Assembly: GCF_001269885.1 (NCBI RefSeq)
Contig: NZ_LHVH01000028.1
Span: 25,893-89,892 of the forward strand
Reading direction: 5' to 3'
DNA from: Pseudomonas kilonensis
GTDB taxonomy: Bacteria; Pseudomonadota; Gammaproteobacteria; Pseudomonadales; Pseudomonadaceae
Length of the DNA stretch: 64,000 nt
In this document: positions 8,877 to 19,859 of the stretch, in pieces
Numbering within the stretch: the first letter of the stretch is position 1
How the letters are laid out: each line of letters begins with the position of its first letter
Notes under the pieces: model-generated
What the model saw: the letters and a program-made list of their open reading frames with translations, nothing else
The model's database searches: none
Told to the model about the DNA's origin: nothing
Position numbers and translations under genes: made by a program

Positions 8877-10247
8877 TCAGTCGGACAAGCCATCCTGGCT
8901 CGCTTCAAATAACGCCATGGCCTCGACATGTGCCGTTTGAGGAAACATATCGAGAATCCCGGCACGTTTTAACCGGTAGCCCTGCTTGATCAGTTCGACC
9001 GTATCCCTGGCCAAAGTTGCCGGGTTGCACGATACATAGACCAACCGCTTGGCACCCAGGGACGACAGCTTGCGCACCACCTCGAAAGCACCGTCACGGG
9101 GTGGGTCCAAGAGTACCGCAGAAAAGCCTTCGCCGATCCATTCGGCATCGGCCAGAGGCTGGGATAAATCAGCCTGAAAAAAGGCAGTGTTATTCAAATT
9201 GTTGCTGACGGCATTGGCCGCCGCACGGTCCACCATGGTTTGCACGCCTTCGACGGCCACTACCTGGCGCACGCTTTGGGCCAGCGGCAAGGCAAAATTG
9301 CCCAGCCCACAGAACAGATCCAGCACCCGTTCCTCGGGGCGCGGCGCCAGCCATTGCAAGGCTTGGGCGATCATCGCTTCATTGACCCCGGCGTTCACCT
9401 GGATGAAGTCCCCCGGCCGGTACGCCAGCTCAAGGTCCCAGGCATCCAGGCGAAACCCCAGGGCCTGCCCGGGCTCGACCGGTTGCGGTTCACCTTCACC
9501 GTGCAACCACAACTGGGCTTCATGGAAAACGCAGAAGTCCTTGAGGATCGTCAGGTCGGCCTCCGACAGCGGCGCCATGTGGCGCAGCAATACCGCGAGG
9601 GACGAACCGGCGAACAACTCCACATGCCCCAGCGCCTGGGGTTTGCTCAAGCGACGCAGCATCTCCGGCAGGCGGCTCATGATCGGCTGCAAGGGCTGTA
9701 CCAGCACCGGGCAATCACCGATGGCAACGATGTCCTGGCTGCCGACGGCACGGAAACCGACTTCGAGTTTTTTCGCCTTCTGGTCCCAGCGCACCGCCAC
9801 CCGGGCGCGACGCCGATAACCGAACTCCGGCCCGCTCAGGGGAGCGGCCCATTCCTCTGGCACCACCCCGGCCACCCGCGACAACTGCTCGGCGAGCATG
9901 CGCTGTTTCAGGGCGAGTTGTTCGTCATGGGGCAAATGTTGGACGCTGCAACCGCCGCAGCGACCGGCATGAACACACGGCGCCGCACGCCGCAGCTCAC
10001 TGGGCAGGAACACCCGCTCGGTGCGCGCCTCGACCACTTTGCCATGGGCACCGAGCACCCGCGCCTCGACTTCTTCGCCGGCCAGGGCGCCGATGACAAA
10101 CCAGGTGCGCCCCTCGACAAAGGCGATGCCGCGGCCATCGTTGGCCAGGCGCTCAATGGTCAAGCGCTGCTTTTTACCGGTGGGCACTTGCGGGGCCCGG
10201 CTTCCGCCGCTGGGCTGGAAGCGCAAGCCTCTTTCTTGTTTGGCCAT
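8877..10247 (-). CDS. rlmD: 23S rRNA (uracil-1939-C5) methyltransferase
   Basis: 456 residues. A SAM-dependent RNA methyltransferase with a [4Fe-4S] cluster. TRAM domain at about 26-85; cluster cysteines C91, C97, C100 and C179; SAM motif VLDLFCGLGNFALPLA; DPPRDG; and the catalytic Cys407 in YVSCNPATLARD. The C-terminal HVEAMALFE carries the general base. The start codon overlaps the cysM stop by one base, so the two are translationally coupled. Confidence 0.96.
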   Translation of the reverse strand: MAKQERGLRFQPSGGSRAPQVPTGKKQRLTIERLANDGRGIAFVEGRTWFVIGALAGEEVEARVLGAHGKVVEARTERVFLPSELRRAAPCVHAGRCGGCSVQHLPHDEQLALKQRMLAEQLSRVAGVVPEEWAAPLSGPEFGYRRRARVAVRWDQKAKKLEVGFRAVGSQDIVAIGDCPVLVQPLQPIMSRLPEMLRRLSKPQALGHVELFAGSSLAVLLRHMAPLSEADLTILKDFCVFHEAQLWLHGEGEPQPVEPGQALGFRLDAWDLELAYRPGDFIQVNAGVNEAMIAQALQWLAPRPEERVLDLFCGLGNFALPLAQSVRQVVAVEGVQTMVDRAAANAVSNNLNNTAFFQADLSQPLADAEWIGEGFSAVLLDPPRDGAFEVVRKLSSLGAKRLVYVSCNPATLARDTVELIKQGYRLKRAGILDMFPQTAHVEAMALFEASQDGLSD

Positions 10248-11149
10248 CAGTTGGGCGCGTCGAAAATGCCGGTCGACAGGTAACGGTCGCCACGGTCGCA
10301 GATGATCGCGACGATCACCGCATTTTCAACTTCCTTGGACAGGCGCAGCATCCCCGCCACGGCACCGCCCGAAGACACGCCGCAGAAGATGCCTTCTTCG
10401 CGAGCCAGGCGACGGGTCACGTCCTCCGCTTCGCTCTGGGCCATATCAATGATGCGATCCACGCGCTCGGCCTGGTAGATCTTCGGCAGATACTCTTCGG
10501 GCCAGCGACGAATACCGGGGATGGCCGAGCCTTCCATCGGCTGCAGGCCGATGATCTGCACGTTCGGGTTCTGTTCTTTGAGGTAGCGCGAGGTGCCCAT
10601 GATGGTGCCGGTGGTGCCCATCGAGCTGACGAAATGAGTGATGGTGCCGTCGGTCTGGCGCCAGATCTCAGGGCCGGTGGTGGTGTAGTGGGCCTCGGGG
10701 TTGTCGCCGTTGGCGAACTGATCCAGCACCTTGCCACGGCCCTCGGCCTGCATGCGCTCGGCCAGGTCCCGGGCGCCTTCCATGCCCTCCTCCTGAGTCA
10801 CCAGGATCAACTCGGCACCGTAGGCCGTCATCGCCGCCTTGCGTTCGGCGCTGGAGTTGTCGGGCATGATCAGGATCATCTTGTAGCCCTTGATCGCCGC
10901 CGCCATCGCCAGGGCAATACCGGTGTTGCCGGAGGTCGCCTCGATCAGCGTATCGCCGGGCTGGATCTGCCCGCGCAATTCGCCACGGGTGATCATCGAC
11001 AGCGCCGGCCGGTCCTTGACCGAACCCGCCGGGTTATTCCCTTCGAGCTTGAGCAAAAGCGTATTGGTGGTCACGCCGGGCAAGCGTTGCAAACGGACCA
11101 GCGGAGTGTTGCCGACGCAATCGGCGATGGTTGGGTACTGCAGAGTCAT
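10247..11149 (-). CDS. cysM: cysteine synthase B (O-acetylserine sulfhydrylase)
   Basis: 300 residues, against 303 in E. coli. PLP enzyme that makes cysteine from O-acetylserine and sulfide or thiosulfate. PLP lysine K45 sits in NNPAGSVKDRP; the phosphate loop SGNTG is at 73-77; GVSSGGAVAG lies near the C-terminus. ATG 11149 (MTLQYPTIADCVGNTPLVRL) matches the family start; the upstream extension is out of pattern. It is the first gene of the cysM-rlmD-relA group. Confidence 0.96.
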   Translation of the reverse strand: MTLQYPTIADCVGNTPLVRLQRLPGVTTNTLLLKLEGNNPAGSVKDRPALSMITRGELRGQIQPGDTLIEATSGNTGIALAMAAAIKGYKMILIMPDNSSAERKAAMTAYGAELILVTQEEGMEGARDLAERMQAEGRGKVLDQFANGDNPEAHYTTTGPEIWRQTDGTITHFVSSMGTTGTIMGTSRYLKEQNPNVQIIGLQPMEGSAIPGIRRWPEEYLPKIYQAERVDRIIDMAQSEAEDVTRRLAREEGIFCGVSSGGAVAGMLRLSKEVENAVIVAIICDRGDRYLSTGIFDAPN

Positions 11150-11398
11150 GGCGTATTCGCAATCCGGACTGCGGGGGCGCCTATCATACCGGCAAACCTG
11201 GCGCGGCCATATCACGCAAAGTAAGGGGGTTATGGCTTATGGGAATAAGCGAGGCGTGTGCTGCGTTGCGGGGGAGCTTGTCTACTCGCCACCGGATCCT
11301 CGCGAGCGCCTGATACTCAGGCCCATGTAGTCGATTCGGTACTCCACAGAATGCTTTTCCTACAGATCTGAACGGTCAAATCGTGCATGCATATCTGT

Positions 11399-11420
11399 TG
11401 TAAGCACCGTCTGTAAGCAC
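11399..11420 (+). repeat. Direct repeat TGTAAGCAC x2
   Basis: TGTAAGCAC at 11399-11407 and 11412-11420, 13 bp apart start to start, about 130 bp upstream of the small HTH gene. The 398-bp gap from 11150 to 11547 otherwise shows no gene. TGTAAG is the left half of the GacA box, but the inverted right half is missing, so the role is open. Confidence 0.4.
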
Positions 11421-11547
11421 TCTTCCTGCCTGTTTGTGGGTTCGTTCCTTTTGTATTGGTAACCAAGCGGTCAAGGCTATCTGGCTTTACACCGTGTTCT
11501 TTACAGTCGCACCGCTAAACGTACGAGCAAGATGCAGAGCAATAACG

Positions 11548-11841
11548 ATGGTCAACGCGAAACAAAAAGATCCACAGACCAGCGCCCGACAGGCCTGCGG
11601 GCAACGCTTGCGCAACCTATTGGAAGAGTACGACATCGCCCCGTCGGCTTTTGCCGAGGTACTACGTGTTAGCCCTCAATGCCTGACGAACTGGAGCGTG
11701 CGGGGTGTGCCTCGGTTGCGGATGGCGCAATTGGCGCGCTTGCTGAGTGTCAGTGAAGTTTGGCTGGCGATTGGGGAGGGAGAACGGACATGTGACCTCC
11801 ATCGGGAGGTAGAGCAGGATCGAACGGGTTTCCAGGGTTGA
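11548..11841 (+). CDS. Small helix-turn-helix protein (Cro/C1-like)
   Basis: 97 residues. After a short basic N-terminus the sequence CGQRLRNLLEEYDIAPSAFA-EVLRVSPQCLTNWSVRG-VPRLRMAQLARLLSVSEVWL reads as a five-helix Cro/C1-type DNA-binding domain. A SEVWLAIGEG segment follows, typical of phage-repressor-like minimal regulators. I chose ATG 11548; the longer frame starting at 11434 has no clear Shine-Dalgarno site. It lies 125 bp upstream of gacS on the same strand, so it may share a transcript. The target is unknown. Confidence 0.7.
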   Translation: MVNAKQKDPQTSARQACGQRLRNLLEEYDIAPSAFAEVLRVSPQCLTNWSVRGVPRLRMAQLARLLSVSEVWLAIGEGERTCDLHREVEQDRTGFQG

Positions 11842-11966
11842 GACTGGTGATGCACGGCGGACACGAATTTTACAAAGATCCCCCGCCCGCAAATCGCTAC
11901 ACTGCGCAGGTAATGCGTGCCGGATGCGCGCACCGCTCAATCAGACGCTGGATGCAGGAGACAAGT

Positions 11967-14717
<2,751 letters not shown>

Positions 14718-14775
14718 TCCAGGGCAATACCCTTGGAACCGGAATCGCTGAAAATCCATGCTCCGACCCCGGACC

Positions 14776-14888
14776 GTAGGAGCTGCCGAGCGAAGCGAGG
14801 CTGCGATCTTTTGATCTTTTGATCTTTCGCTTGCGACTCAATTGTCAGCGTAAAGATCGCAGCCTCGCTTCGCTCGACAGCTCCTACA
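14776..14888. repeat. Large inverted repeat (family B)
   Basis: GTAGGAGCTGCCGAGCGAAG ... inverse CTTCGCTCGACAGCTCCTAC; the inner arms GAGGCTGCGATCTTT and AAAGATCGCAGCCTC also pair. The left inner part has TTTTGATC repeated three times. A dispersed Pseudomonas intergenic element distinct from the GGGAGCGGGC family. Confidence 0.85.
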
Positions 14889-14916
14889 GGCTAGTTTTTT
14901 CTGCCAGGAGGCCGCC

Positions 14917-15906
14917 ATGCGCGTGATTTTTTTCAGCAGCCAGACCTACGACCGCGACAGTTTCACCCAGGCCCCGACGCCCGCGGGCCTTCAATTGCAA
15001 TTCCAGCCCGCCCGCCTGAACCTCGACACCGTGGCCCTGGCCGAACGGCATGAAGTGGTGTGCGCCTTCATCAACGATGACCTCAGTGCCCCGGTGCTGG
15101 AGCGGCTGGCCGAAGGCGGCACACGGCTGATCGCCCTGCGTTCGGCCGGCTACAACCATGTCGACCTGCTCGCCGCCCATCGCCTGGGCTTGAGCGTCGT
15201 CCGGGTGCCGGCCTACTCGCCCCATGCCGTGGCCGAACATGCCGTGGCGTTGATCATGGCCCTCAATCGCTGCCTGCACCGCGCCTACAACCGCACCCGG
15301 GACGGCAATTTCAGCCTCCATGGGCTAACCGGGTTCGACTTGGTGGGCAAGACCGTCGGAGTGATCGGCACCGGGCAGATCGGTGCTACCTTCGCGCGGA
15401 TCATGGCCGGCTTCGGCTGCCAGTTGCTGGCCTACGACCCCTACCCCAACCCGCAGGTCGAAGCCTTGGGCGCCCGCTACCTGCCCTTGGCCGATCTGCT
15501 CGCGCAAGCGCAGATCATCAGCCTGCATTGCCCGCTGAACGAACAGAGCCGGCATCTGATCAACGCTCAATCGCTTGCCGCGATGCAACGCGGCGCCATG
15601 CTGATCAACACCGGACGCGGCGGCCTGGTGGACACACCGGCCTTGATCGAGGCGCTGAAAAGCGGCCAGTTGGGCTACCTGGGCCTGGATGTCTACGAGG
15701 AAGAGGCCCAGTTGTTTTTCAAGGACCGCTCCGACCTGCCCTTGCAGGATGACGTGCTGGCACGGCTGTTGACCTTTCCCAATGTGATTGTCACCGCCCA
15801 CCAGGCGTTCCTGACCCATGAAGCGTTGGCAGCGATTGCCATGACCACCCTGGACAACATCGCCGCCTGGGCGGCCGGCACGCCGCAAAACCTGGTAGAC
15901 AGCTGA
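14917..15906 (+). CDS. ldhA: D-lactate dehydrogenase, fermentative type
   Basis: 329 residues of the D-isomer 2-hydroxyacid dehydrogenase family; NADH-linked reduction of pyruvate to D-lactate. MRVIFFSSQTYDRDSF is the LdhA start. The Rossmann motif is GVIGTGQIGATFARI. Catalytic Arg lies in INTGRGGLVDT, Glu in LGLDVYEEEAQLFF, and His in TAHQAFLTHEAL. A strong AGGAGG stands before the ATG. It follows gacS, the order known in other pseudomonads, with the family B repeat between them. Confidence 0.93.
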   Translation: MRVIFFSSQTYDRDSFTQAPTPAGLQLQFQPARLNLDTVALAERHEVVCAFINDDLSAPVLERLAEGGTRLIALRSAGYNHVDLLAAHRLGLSVVRVPAYSPHAVAEHAVALIMALNRCLHRAYNRTRDGNFSLHGLTGFDLVGKTVGVIGTGQIGATFARIMAGFGCQLLAYDPYPNPQVEALGARYLPLADLLAQAQIISLHCPLNEQSRHLINAQSLAAMQRGAMLINTGRGGLVDTPALIEALKSGQLGYLGLDVYEEEAQLFFKDRSDLPLQDDVLARLLTFPNVIVTAHQAFLTHEALAAIAMTTLDNIAAWAAGTPQNLVDS

Positions 15907-15920
15907 TCCTCCCAGTCCCC

Positions 15921-16012
15921 CCTGTGGGAGCGGGCTTGCTCGCGAAGGCGGTGTTTCAGTTAGCCTATGTGTTGCTGACACACCGCCTTCGCGAGCAAGC
16001 CCGCTCCCACAT
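15921..16012. repeat. REP doublet (family A)
   Basis: CCTGTGGGAGCGGGCTTGCT with a CGCGAAGGCGGTGT inner arm, and the inverse copy ending CCGCTCCCACA. Confidence 0.92.
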
Positions 16013-16099
16013 TAGGGATGGAGTTTCGTCGGCAAGATTCGTGGTTGACCATCCCAACCCATGCCCCGTGCTAGCATGTCGCGCCTATTTGGAGGACCC

Positions 16100-16534
16100 A
16101 TGGCCGAACACGATTTCCGCTACACCCTGATGAACCCCCAGCACACCTTGACCGAAGTCCGCGCGCTGGCGCCGGGCCGCTACCAGGTCACCGGCAATGG
16201 CGGTTCGATCCAGGCCAATGATGTGTTGCTCGTCACGCTCAAGGGCAGCAAGGACTTGTCCATGCGCCTGACCGTGGACACCGTGCGGCACCTGCTCAAG
16301 CCCATGGGCCAATGGACCGCCATGGCCACCGGTCCGGTGTTCGGCGAACTGGCGATCCACACTTGGCAGGTCAACTGCGATAGCTGCGCCAAAGAATTGA
16401 GCTTCGAATTCGCCGTTGATGCCAAGCTCGGCGTCAAGGCCCAGAAACCGGCCGCCACCGCACGGATCGCCGAACTGGGCTGGACCACCGTGGGTGAAAA
16501 ACACCTATGCCCGAAATGCCAGGAAGCCGCCTGA
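16100..16534 (+). CDS. Hypothetical protein with two CxxC pairs
   Basis: 144 residues, no signal peptide or membrane segment. The N-terminal two thirds are beta-rich. The C-terminal part carries CDSC (about residues 94-97) and CPKC (about 138-141), the spacing of a zinc ribbon or rubredoxin-like knuckle. GGAGG at 16091 supports the ATG at 16100. The stop overlaps the next start by one base (TGATG), coupling it to the META lipoprotein gene. I do not recognise the family. Confidence 0.7.
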   Translation: MAEHDFRYTLMNPQHTLTEVRALAPGRYQVTGNGGSIQANDVLLVTLKGSKDLSMRLTVDTVRHLLKPMGQWTAMATGPVFGELAIHTWQVNCDSCAKELSFEFAVDAKLGVKAQKPAATARIAELGWTTVGEKHLCPKCQEAA

Positions 16535-16938
16535 TGAAACGTCTGGCCCTGTCCGCGTCGATCGGCATGAGCCTGATGGGGTGTGCCGCTGAACCTGTGC
16601 AGTTGCAACACAACCGCAGCTACATCCTGGAGTGGATCGGTGAACGACCATTGATGGACTACAGCCACCTGACCATCACCCTTGGGGATGACGGTCGTGC
16701 CTATGGCAACGGCGGCTGCAACCACTGGTTCGCGCCCTACACCCAGGAGGGCCACCGCTTGAGCTTCGGCAAGATCGGCAGCACGCGCAAACGCTGTGCC
16801 CCGGCGGTGATGGAGCAAGAAACGCGCTTCTTGCAGGCCCTGGAAAAGGTCGAACGCTGGGACATCTCGCCCATCGACCAAATGCGCTTCTGGCCGGCCC
16901 AGGGCAAGCCGCTGCGTTGGTGGCTGGAAGAGGGCTGA
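16534..16938 (+). CDS. META domain lipoprotein (HslJ-like)
   Basis: 134 residues. MKRLALSASIGMSLMGCAA gives a lipobox (LMGC), so the mature protein should be lipid-anchored. The body shows the META/HslJ pattern: WxLEWIGERPLMD, LTITLGDDGRAYGNGGCNHW, then RxCAPAVMEQETRFLQAL near the middle. Such proteins are linked to heat or novobiocin tolerance in other species. Its start overlaps the preceding zinc-ribbon-like gene by one base. Confidence 0.8.
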   Translation: MKRLALSASIGMSLMGCAAEPVQLQHNRSYILEWIGERPLMDYSHLTITLGDDGRAYGNGGCNHWFAPYTQEGHRLSFGKIGSTRKRCAPAVMEQETRFLQALEKVERWDISPIDQMRFWPAQGKPLRWWLEEG

Positions 16939-16953
16939 GCACCGGCCCCACTT

Positions 16954-17061
16954 GATCGTTCCCATGCTCCGCGTGGGAACGCCTCTGGGGACGCTCCGCG
17001 TTCCGCTTTTGGGACGCAGAGCGTCCCGGGCTGCATTCCCACGCAGAGCGTGGGAACGATC
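16954..17061. repeat. Palindromic intergenic repeat (family C, GATCGTTCCCA)
   Basis: GATCGTTCCCATGCTCCGCG at the left, and GCAGAGCGTGGGAACGATC at the right. An inner pair GGGACGCTCCGCGTTCC / GGGACGCAGAGCGTCCC lies between them. A third dispersed repeat type, also usable as a terminator for either flanking gene. Confidence 0.85.
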
Positions 17062-17068
17062 ACAGCTC

Positions 17069-17533
17069 CTACAGCGCCTGCAACGCCTCAAGCTTGGCCA
17101 TCACCCCCGCCGCCGTCTGCTCCCCCAGCAACTGCTCGCGCACCTTGCCTTGGTTATCGATGATGTACGTCACCGGTAGCCCTTCGCTGCGAGGCAGGTC
17201 GAAGATCTCGGCCGGATCCCGGGCCAGCACCGTGAAGCGAATCCCCATCTTGTCGCTGGCACTCTTGAGTTCTTCGCCCTGTACCTGGTCGAAGTTGACC
17301 CCGAACACACCGATGTTGCGGCCCTTGAGCTGTTCGGCCAAGGCATTGAATTCCGGGATTTCGGTACGGCACGGCGCACACCATTCGGCCCAGTAGTTGA
17401 GCACCACCCATTGTTTGTCCAACCGCTGCGAGGCAATGGCCTGGCCGTTCTGGTCCACGCCGTAGTCGTTCCCACAACCGGAGAGCAACAAAATGCCGAT
17501 GAATGTCAGTGCCGCCGTCAATCGCCTTGCCAT
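17069..17533 (-). CDS. TlpA-like thiol:disulfide oxidoreductase, lipoprotein
   Basis: 154 residues. The signal sequence ends in LLLSGCGN, a lipobox. The thioredoxin-fold active site is WAEWCAPCRTEIPEF, followed by FGVNFDQVQG and the cis-proline in GLPVTYIIDNQGKV. This matches the TlpA/ResA group that reduces exported proteins such as apocytochromes. AAGGA precedes the ATG. It is divergent from arsC. Confidence 0.88.
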   Translation of the reverse strand: MARRLTAALTFIGILLLSGCGNDYGVDQNGQAIASQRLDKQWVVLNYWAEWCAPCRTEIPEFNALAEQLKGRNIGVFGVNFDQVQGEELKSASDKMGIRFTVLARDPAEIFDLPRSEGLPVTYIIDNQGKVREQLLGEQTAAGVMAKLEALQAL

Positions 17534-17647
17534 GTGCCAATCCTTGTCTGAATGTGAACGCTGCTGCGACCCGTCGCCTGTCTAAGGTGCTAGGGACTTC
17601 GCGGCACAGTAGAATAGCCGCCACCTTACGCAAGATGCGACCCGCTC

Positions 17648-18001
17648 ATGACCGATCTGACGCTTTATCACAACCCGCGCTGCTCGAAATCCCGCGGTGC
17701 GCTGGAACTGTTGGAGGCCCGTGGCCTGACGCCCACCGTGGTCCGCTACCTGGAAACCCCGCTCGACGCCGCGCACCTGGAACGCCTGCTGGGCAAGCTC
17801 GGCATCACCGCCCGGCAATTGCTGCGCACCGGCGAGGACGAATACAAAGACTTGAACCTGGCCGACGAAAGCCTCAGCCAGGCCCAGTTGATCGCCGCCA
17901 TCGCCGCCCACCCGAAGCTCATGGAACGGCCGATTCTGGAAGCCGGGGAAAAGGCCATGATCGGCCGTCCGCCGGAGAAAATCCTGGAGATCCTGCCGTG
18001 A
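17648..18001 (+). CDS. arsC: glutaredoxin-dependent arsenate reductase (ArsC family)
   Basis: 117 residues. It reduces arsenate to arsenite using glutathione and glutaredoxin. The active-site Cys12 lies in YHNPRCSKSRGALELL. The arginine trio is represented by the IGRPPEK segment near the C-terminus and the mid-protein RTGEDEYKDL. No ars operon surrounds it; it is coupled to wrbA by a 4-base GTGA overlap, so it is the housekeeping chromosomal copy and not a resistance island gene. Confidence 0.9.
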   Translation: MTDLTLYHNPRCSKSRGALELLEARGLTPTVVRYLETPLDAAHLERLLGKLGITARQLLRTGEDEYKDLNLADESLSQAQLIAAIAAHPKLMERPILEAGEKAMIGRPPEKILEILP

Positions 18002-18603
18002 CCACGCCGTACATCCTGGTGTTGTATTACAGCCGCAGCGGCTCCACCAACGAAATGGCCCGGCAGATCGCCCGTGGTGTCGAGCAGGCCGGGCTGGAAG
18101 CCAGGTTGCGTACGGTCCCGGCGATTTCTGCCGAGTGCGAAGCGGTTTCCCCGGACATCCCGGAGCAAGGCCCACTCTACGCCAGCCTCGATGACCTGAA
18201 GAACTGTGCCGGCCTGGCCTTGGGCAGCCCGACCCGGTTCGGCAACATGGCCGCGCCGCTCAAGTACTTTCTCGACGGCACCAGCAACCTGTGGCTGACC
18301 GGCGCGCTGGTGGGCAAACCGGCCGGGGTATTCACCTCCACCGCGAGCCTGCACGGCGGCCAGGAAACCACCCTGCTGTCGATGATGCTGCCGCTGCTGC
18401 ACCACGGCATGCTGATCACCGGCCTGCCCTACAGTGAATCGGCCTTGATCGACACCCAGGGCGGCGGTACGCCCTACGGCCCGAGCCATCACGCCGGGGC
18501 CGACGGCAAAAGCGGCTTGAACGAACATGAGGTCGCCCTGTGCCGCGCCTTGGGTTTGCGCCTGGCGAAAACCGCCCTGTTGCTGGAGAACGGCCGTGGC
18601 TAA
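17998..18603 (+). CDS. wrbA: NAD(P)H:quinone oxidoreductase, flavodoxin-like
   Basis: 201 residues with a GTG start at 17998 overlapping the arsC stop (GTGA). Flavodoxin fold: phosphate loop YYSRSGSTNEMARQIARG, GSPTRFGNMAAPLKYFLDGT, and FTSTASLHGGQETTLLSMM. WrbA proteins are FMN-dependent two-electron quinone reductases. It sits in an arsC-wrbA-DUF2069 run with overlapping ends. Confidence 0.92.
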   Translation: MTTPYILVLYYSRSGSTNEMARQIARGVEQAGLEARLRTVPAISAECEAVSPDIPEQGPLYASLDDLKNCAGLALGSPTRFGNMAAPLKYFLDGTSNLWLTGALVGKPAGVFTSTASLHGGQETTLLSMMLPLLHHGMLITGLPYSESALIDTQGGGTPYGPSHHAGADGKSGLNEHEVALCRALGLRLAKTALLLENGRG

Positions 18604-19021
18604 GAAGCCGAAGATCCTGCCTTCCATCCAATGGCTGGAACCGCGCGTACGCCTCGCCCGCGTCCTCAGCCTGCTGTGCTTTTTCGGCCTGGTGGGGTTG
18701 CTCAGCGCGTACTACCTGCTGATCGCCGATCTGCACGGCGCGCGCCCCTGGGTGATTCTGCTGATCGAACTGGTGCCGCTGCTGCTACTCGCCCCCGGCA
18801 TGCTCACCGGCAGCGCCCGCGGACACTCGTGGATGTGCTTCGTGGTGAATTTGTATTTTATCAAGGGCGCGCTGGCGGCCTATGACCCGAACCGGCAACT
18901 GTTCGGCGTGCTGGAAATGGCGGCGAGCGTGGCCGTGTTCTGCTCGGCGTTGCTGTATGTGCGTTGGCGGTTTCAGTTGAATCGGCGGTTGGCGGGAGAA
19001 GGTGAACCCGCCATTGCCTGA
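18596..19021 (+). CDS. DUF2069 membrane protein
   Basis: 141 residues. The GTG at 18596 starts inside the last codons of wrbA (8-base overlap). Four hydrophobic segments are visible, at about residues 24-45, 53-70, 80-95 and 107-125. It fits DUF2069, small inner-membrane proteins of unknown role often next to wrbA. Confidence 0.8.
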   Translation: MAKKPKILPSIQWLEPRVRLARVLSLLCFFGLVGLLSAYYLLIADLHGARPWVILLIELVPLLLLAPGMLTGSARGHSWMCFVVNLYFIKGALAAYDPNRQLFGVLEMAASVAVFCSALLYVRWRFQLNRRLAGEGEPAIA

Positions 19022-19030
19022 TAGGCCGCT

Positions 19031-19105
19031 ATCGCGAGCAAGCTCGCTCCCACACTGGATTTTCGGCGTTCACAAATCCAGTGTGGGAGCGGGCTTGCTC
19101 GCGAT
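19031..19105. repeat. REP doublet (family A), inverted order
   Basis: ATCGCGAGCAAGCTCGCTCC ... inverse GGGAGCGGGCTTGCTCGCGAT with tips facing inward, loop of about 30 bp. It lies between convergent genes. Confidence 0.9.
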
Positions 19106-19120
19106 GAATTCACCACGGTT

Positions 19121-19795
19121 TCAATGATTAACGGTGTAAGCCAGCATCATCGAAATCTGCGACATCGGCCGCCCCCCACTCTCTTCATGCCACTGGTTGA
19201 AGGCATTTTGCACCGTCGCCAGGTCCCGCAGGCTGGTGGGGACCTTGTCGATGATCTCCTGAGCATTGAGCGCGGCCACGACGTCATAGCTGGGCACGAA
19301 GGTGTCCTTGCCCATCATCCGCAAAAAGCGCGGCGCTGAGAGGCCGCCCAGTTGATGGCCGTGCTTTTTCAGGTAGGTCCACAGGCCGACGATGTCGGTC
19401 ACCGGCCAGTCGGCGACCAGCGCGCCGAAGCTGCCCTTTTCATGGGCCACGTCCAATATCAGCTGCGCGTTGCGCGGCACGCTCTTGAGCTTGCCCAGGT
19501 GGCGGATGATCCGCGCGTCCTGCATCAACCGCTCCAGGTGCTCGGCGCTCATCAGCACGACTTTCTCCGGGTCGAACTTGAAGAACACCTCTTCAAAGGC
19601 CGGCCACTTGGCGTCCACCAGGCTGTGCTTGAGCCCGGCGCGGAACACCCGCAGCGCCATGGTCGAGAGGTAACGGTCGTCGCCGATCTTGCGCAGTTGC
19701 GCCGCAGTCTTGGGCACCGGCAGGTGGGCTTCCAGCTCAGCCGCCGAACCGAAGCGGTTCAGACAGTACTCGTGCAGCCACTTGTAATCGCGCAT
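19121..19795 (-). CDS. DNA-3-methyladenine glycosylase I family protein, divergent
   Basis: 224 residues. The middle (MALRVFRAGLKHSLVDAKWP and FKFDPEKVVLMS) matches the Tag/adenine-glycosylase family, followed by NAQLILDVAHEKGSFG and a helix-hairpin-helix-like stretch. The usual N-terminal Cys/His and C-terminal Cys/His zinc ligands of E. coli Tag are not seen, so the zinc snap is missing and substrate range may differ. AGGAG precedes the ATG. ttcA lies upstream on the same strand but is separated by a terminator. Confidence 0.75.
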   Translation of the reverse strand: MRDYKWLHEYCLNRFGSAAELEAHLPVPKTAAQLRKIGDDRYLSTMALRVFRAGLKHSLVDAKWPAFEEVFFKFDPEKVVLMSAEHLERLMQDARIIRHLGKLKSVPRNAQLILDVAHEKGSFGALVADWPVTDIVGLWTYLKKHGHQLGGLSAPRFLRMMGKDTFVPSYDVVAALNAQEIIDKVPTSLRDLATVQNAFNQWHEESGGRPMSQISMMLAYTVNH

Positions 19796-19812
19796 GCCCT
19801 CTCCTGGGGGTT

Positions 19813-19842
19813 AAAAATGAAAACGGCGCTTGAAAGCGCCGT
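19813..19842 (-). terminator. Rho-independent terminator after ttcA
   Basis: On the minus strand ACGGCGCTT-TC-AAGCGCCGT is followed by TTTCATTTTT, between ttcA and the Tag-family gene. Confidence 0.88.
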
Positions 19843-19859
19843 AATAACTATCGGTAGAG

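Noticed and set aside
11838..11966. ATG at 11838 as the gacS start
   Set aside because: The extra 43 residues do not fit GacS; the GTG at 11967 has AGGAG and begins the known N-terminus.
17648..18001. arsC as part of an arsenic-resistance island
   Set aside because: No arsR, arsB or arsH nearby; it overlaps wrbA in a conserved housekeeping run.
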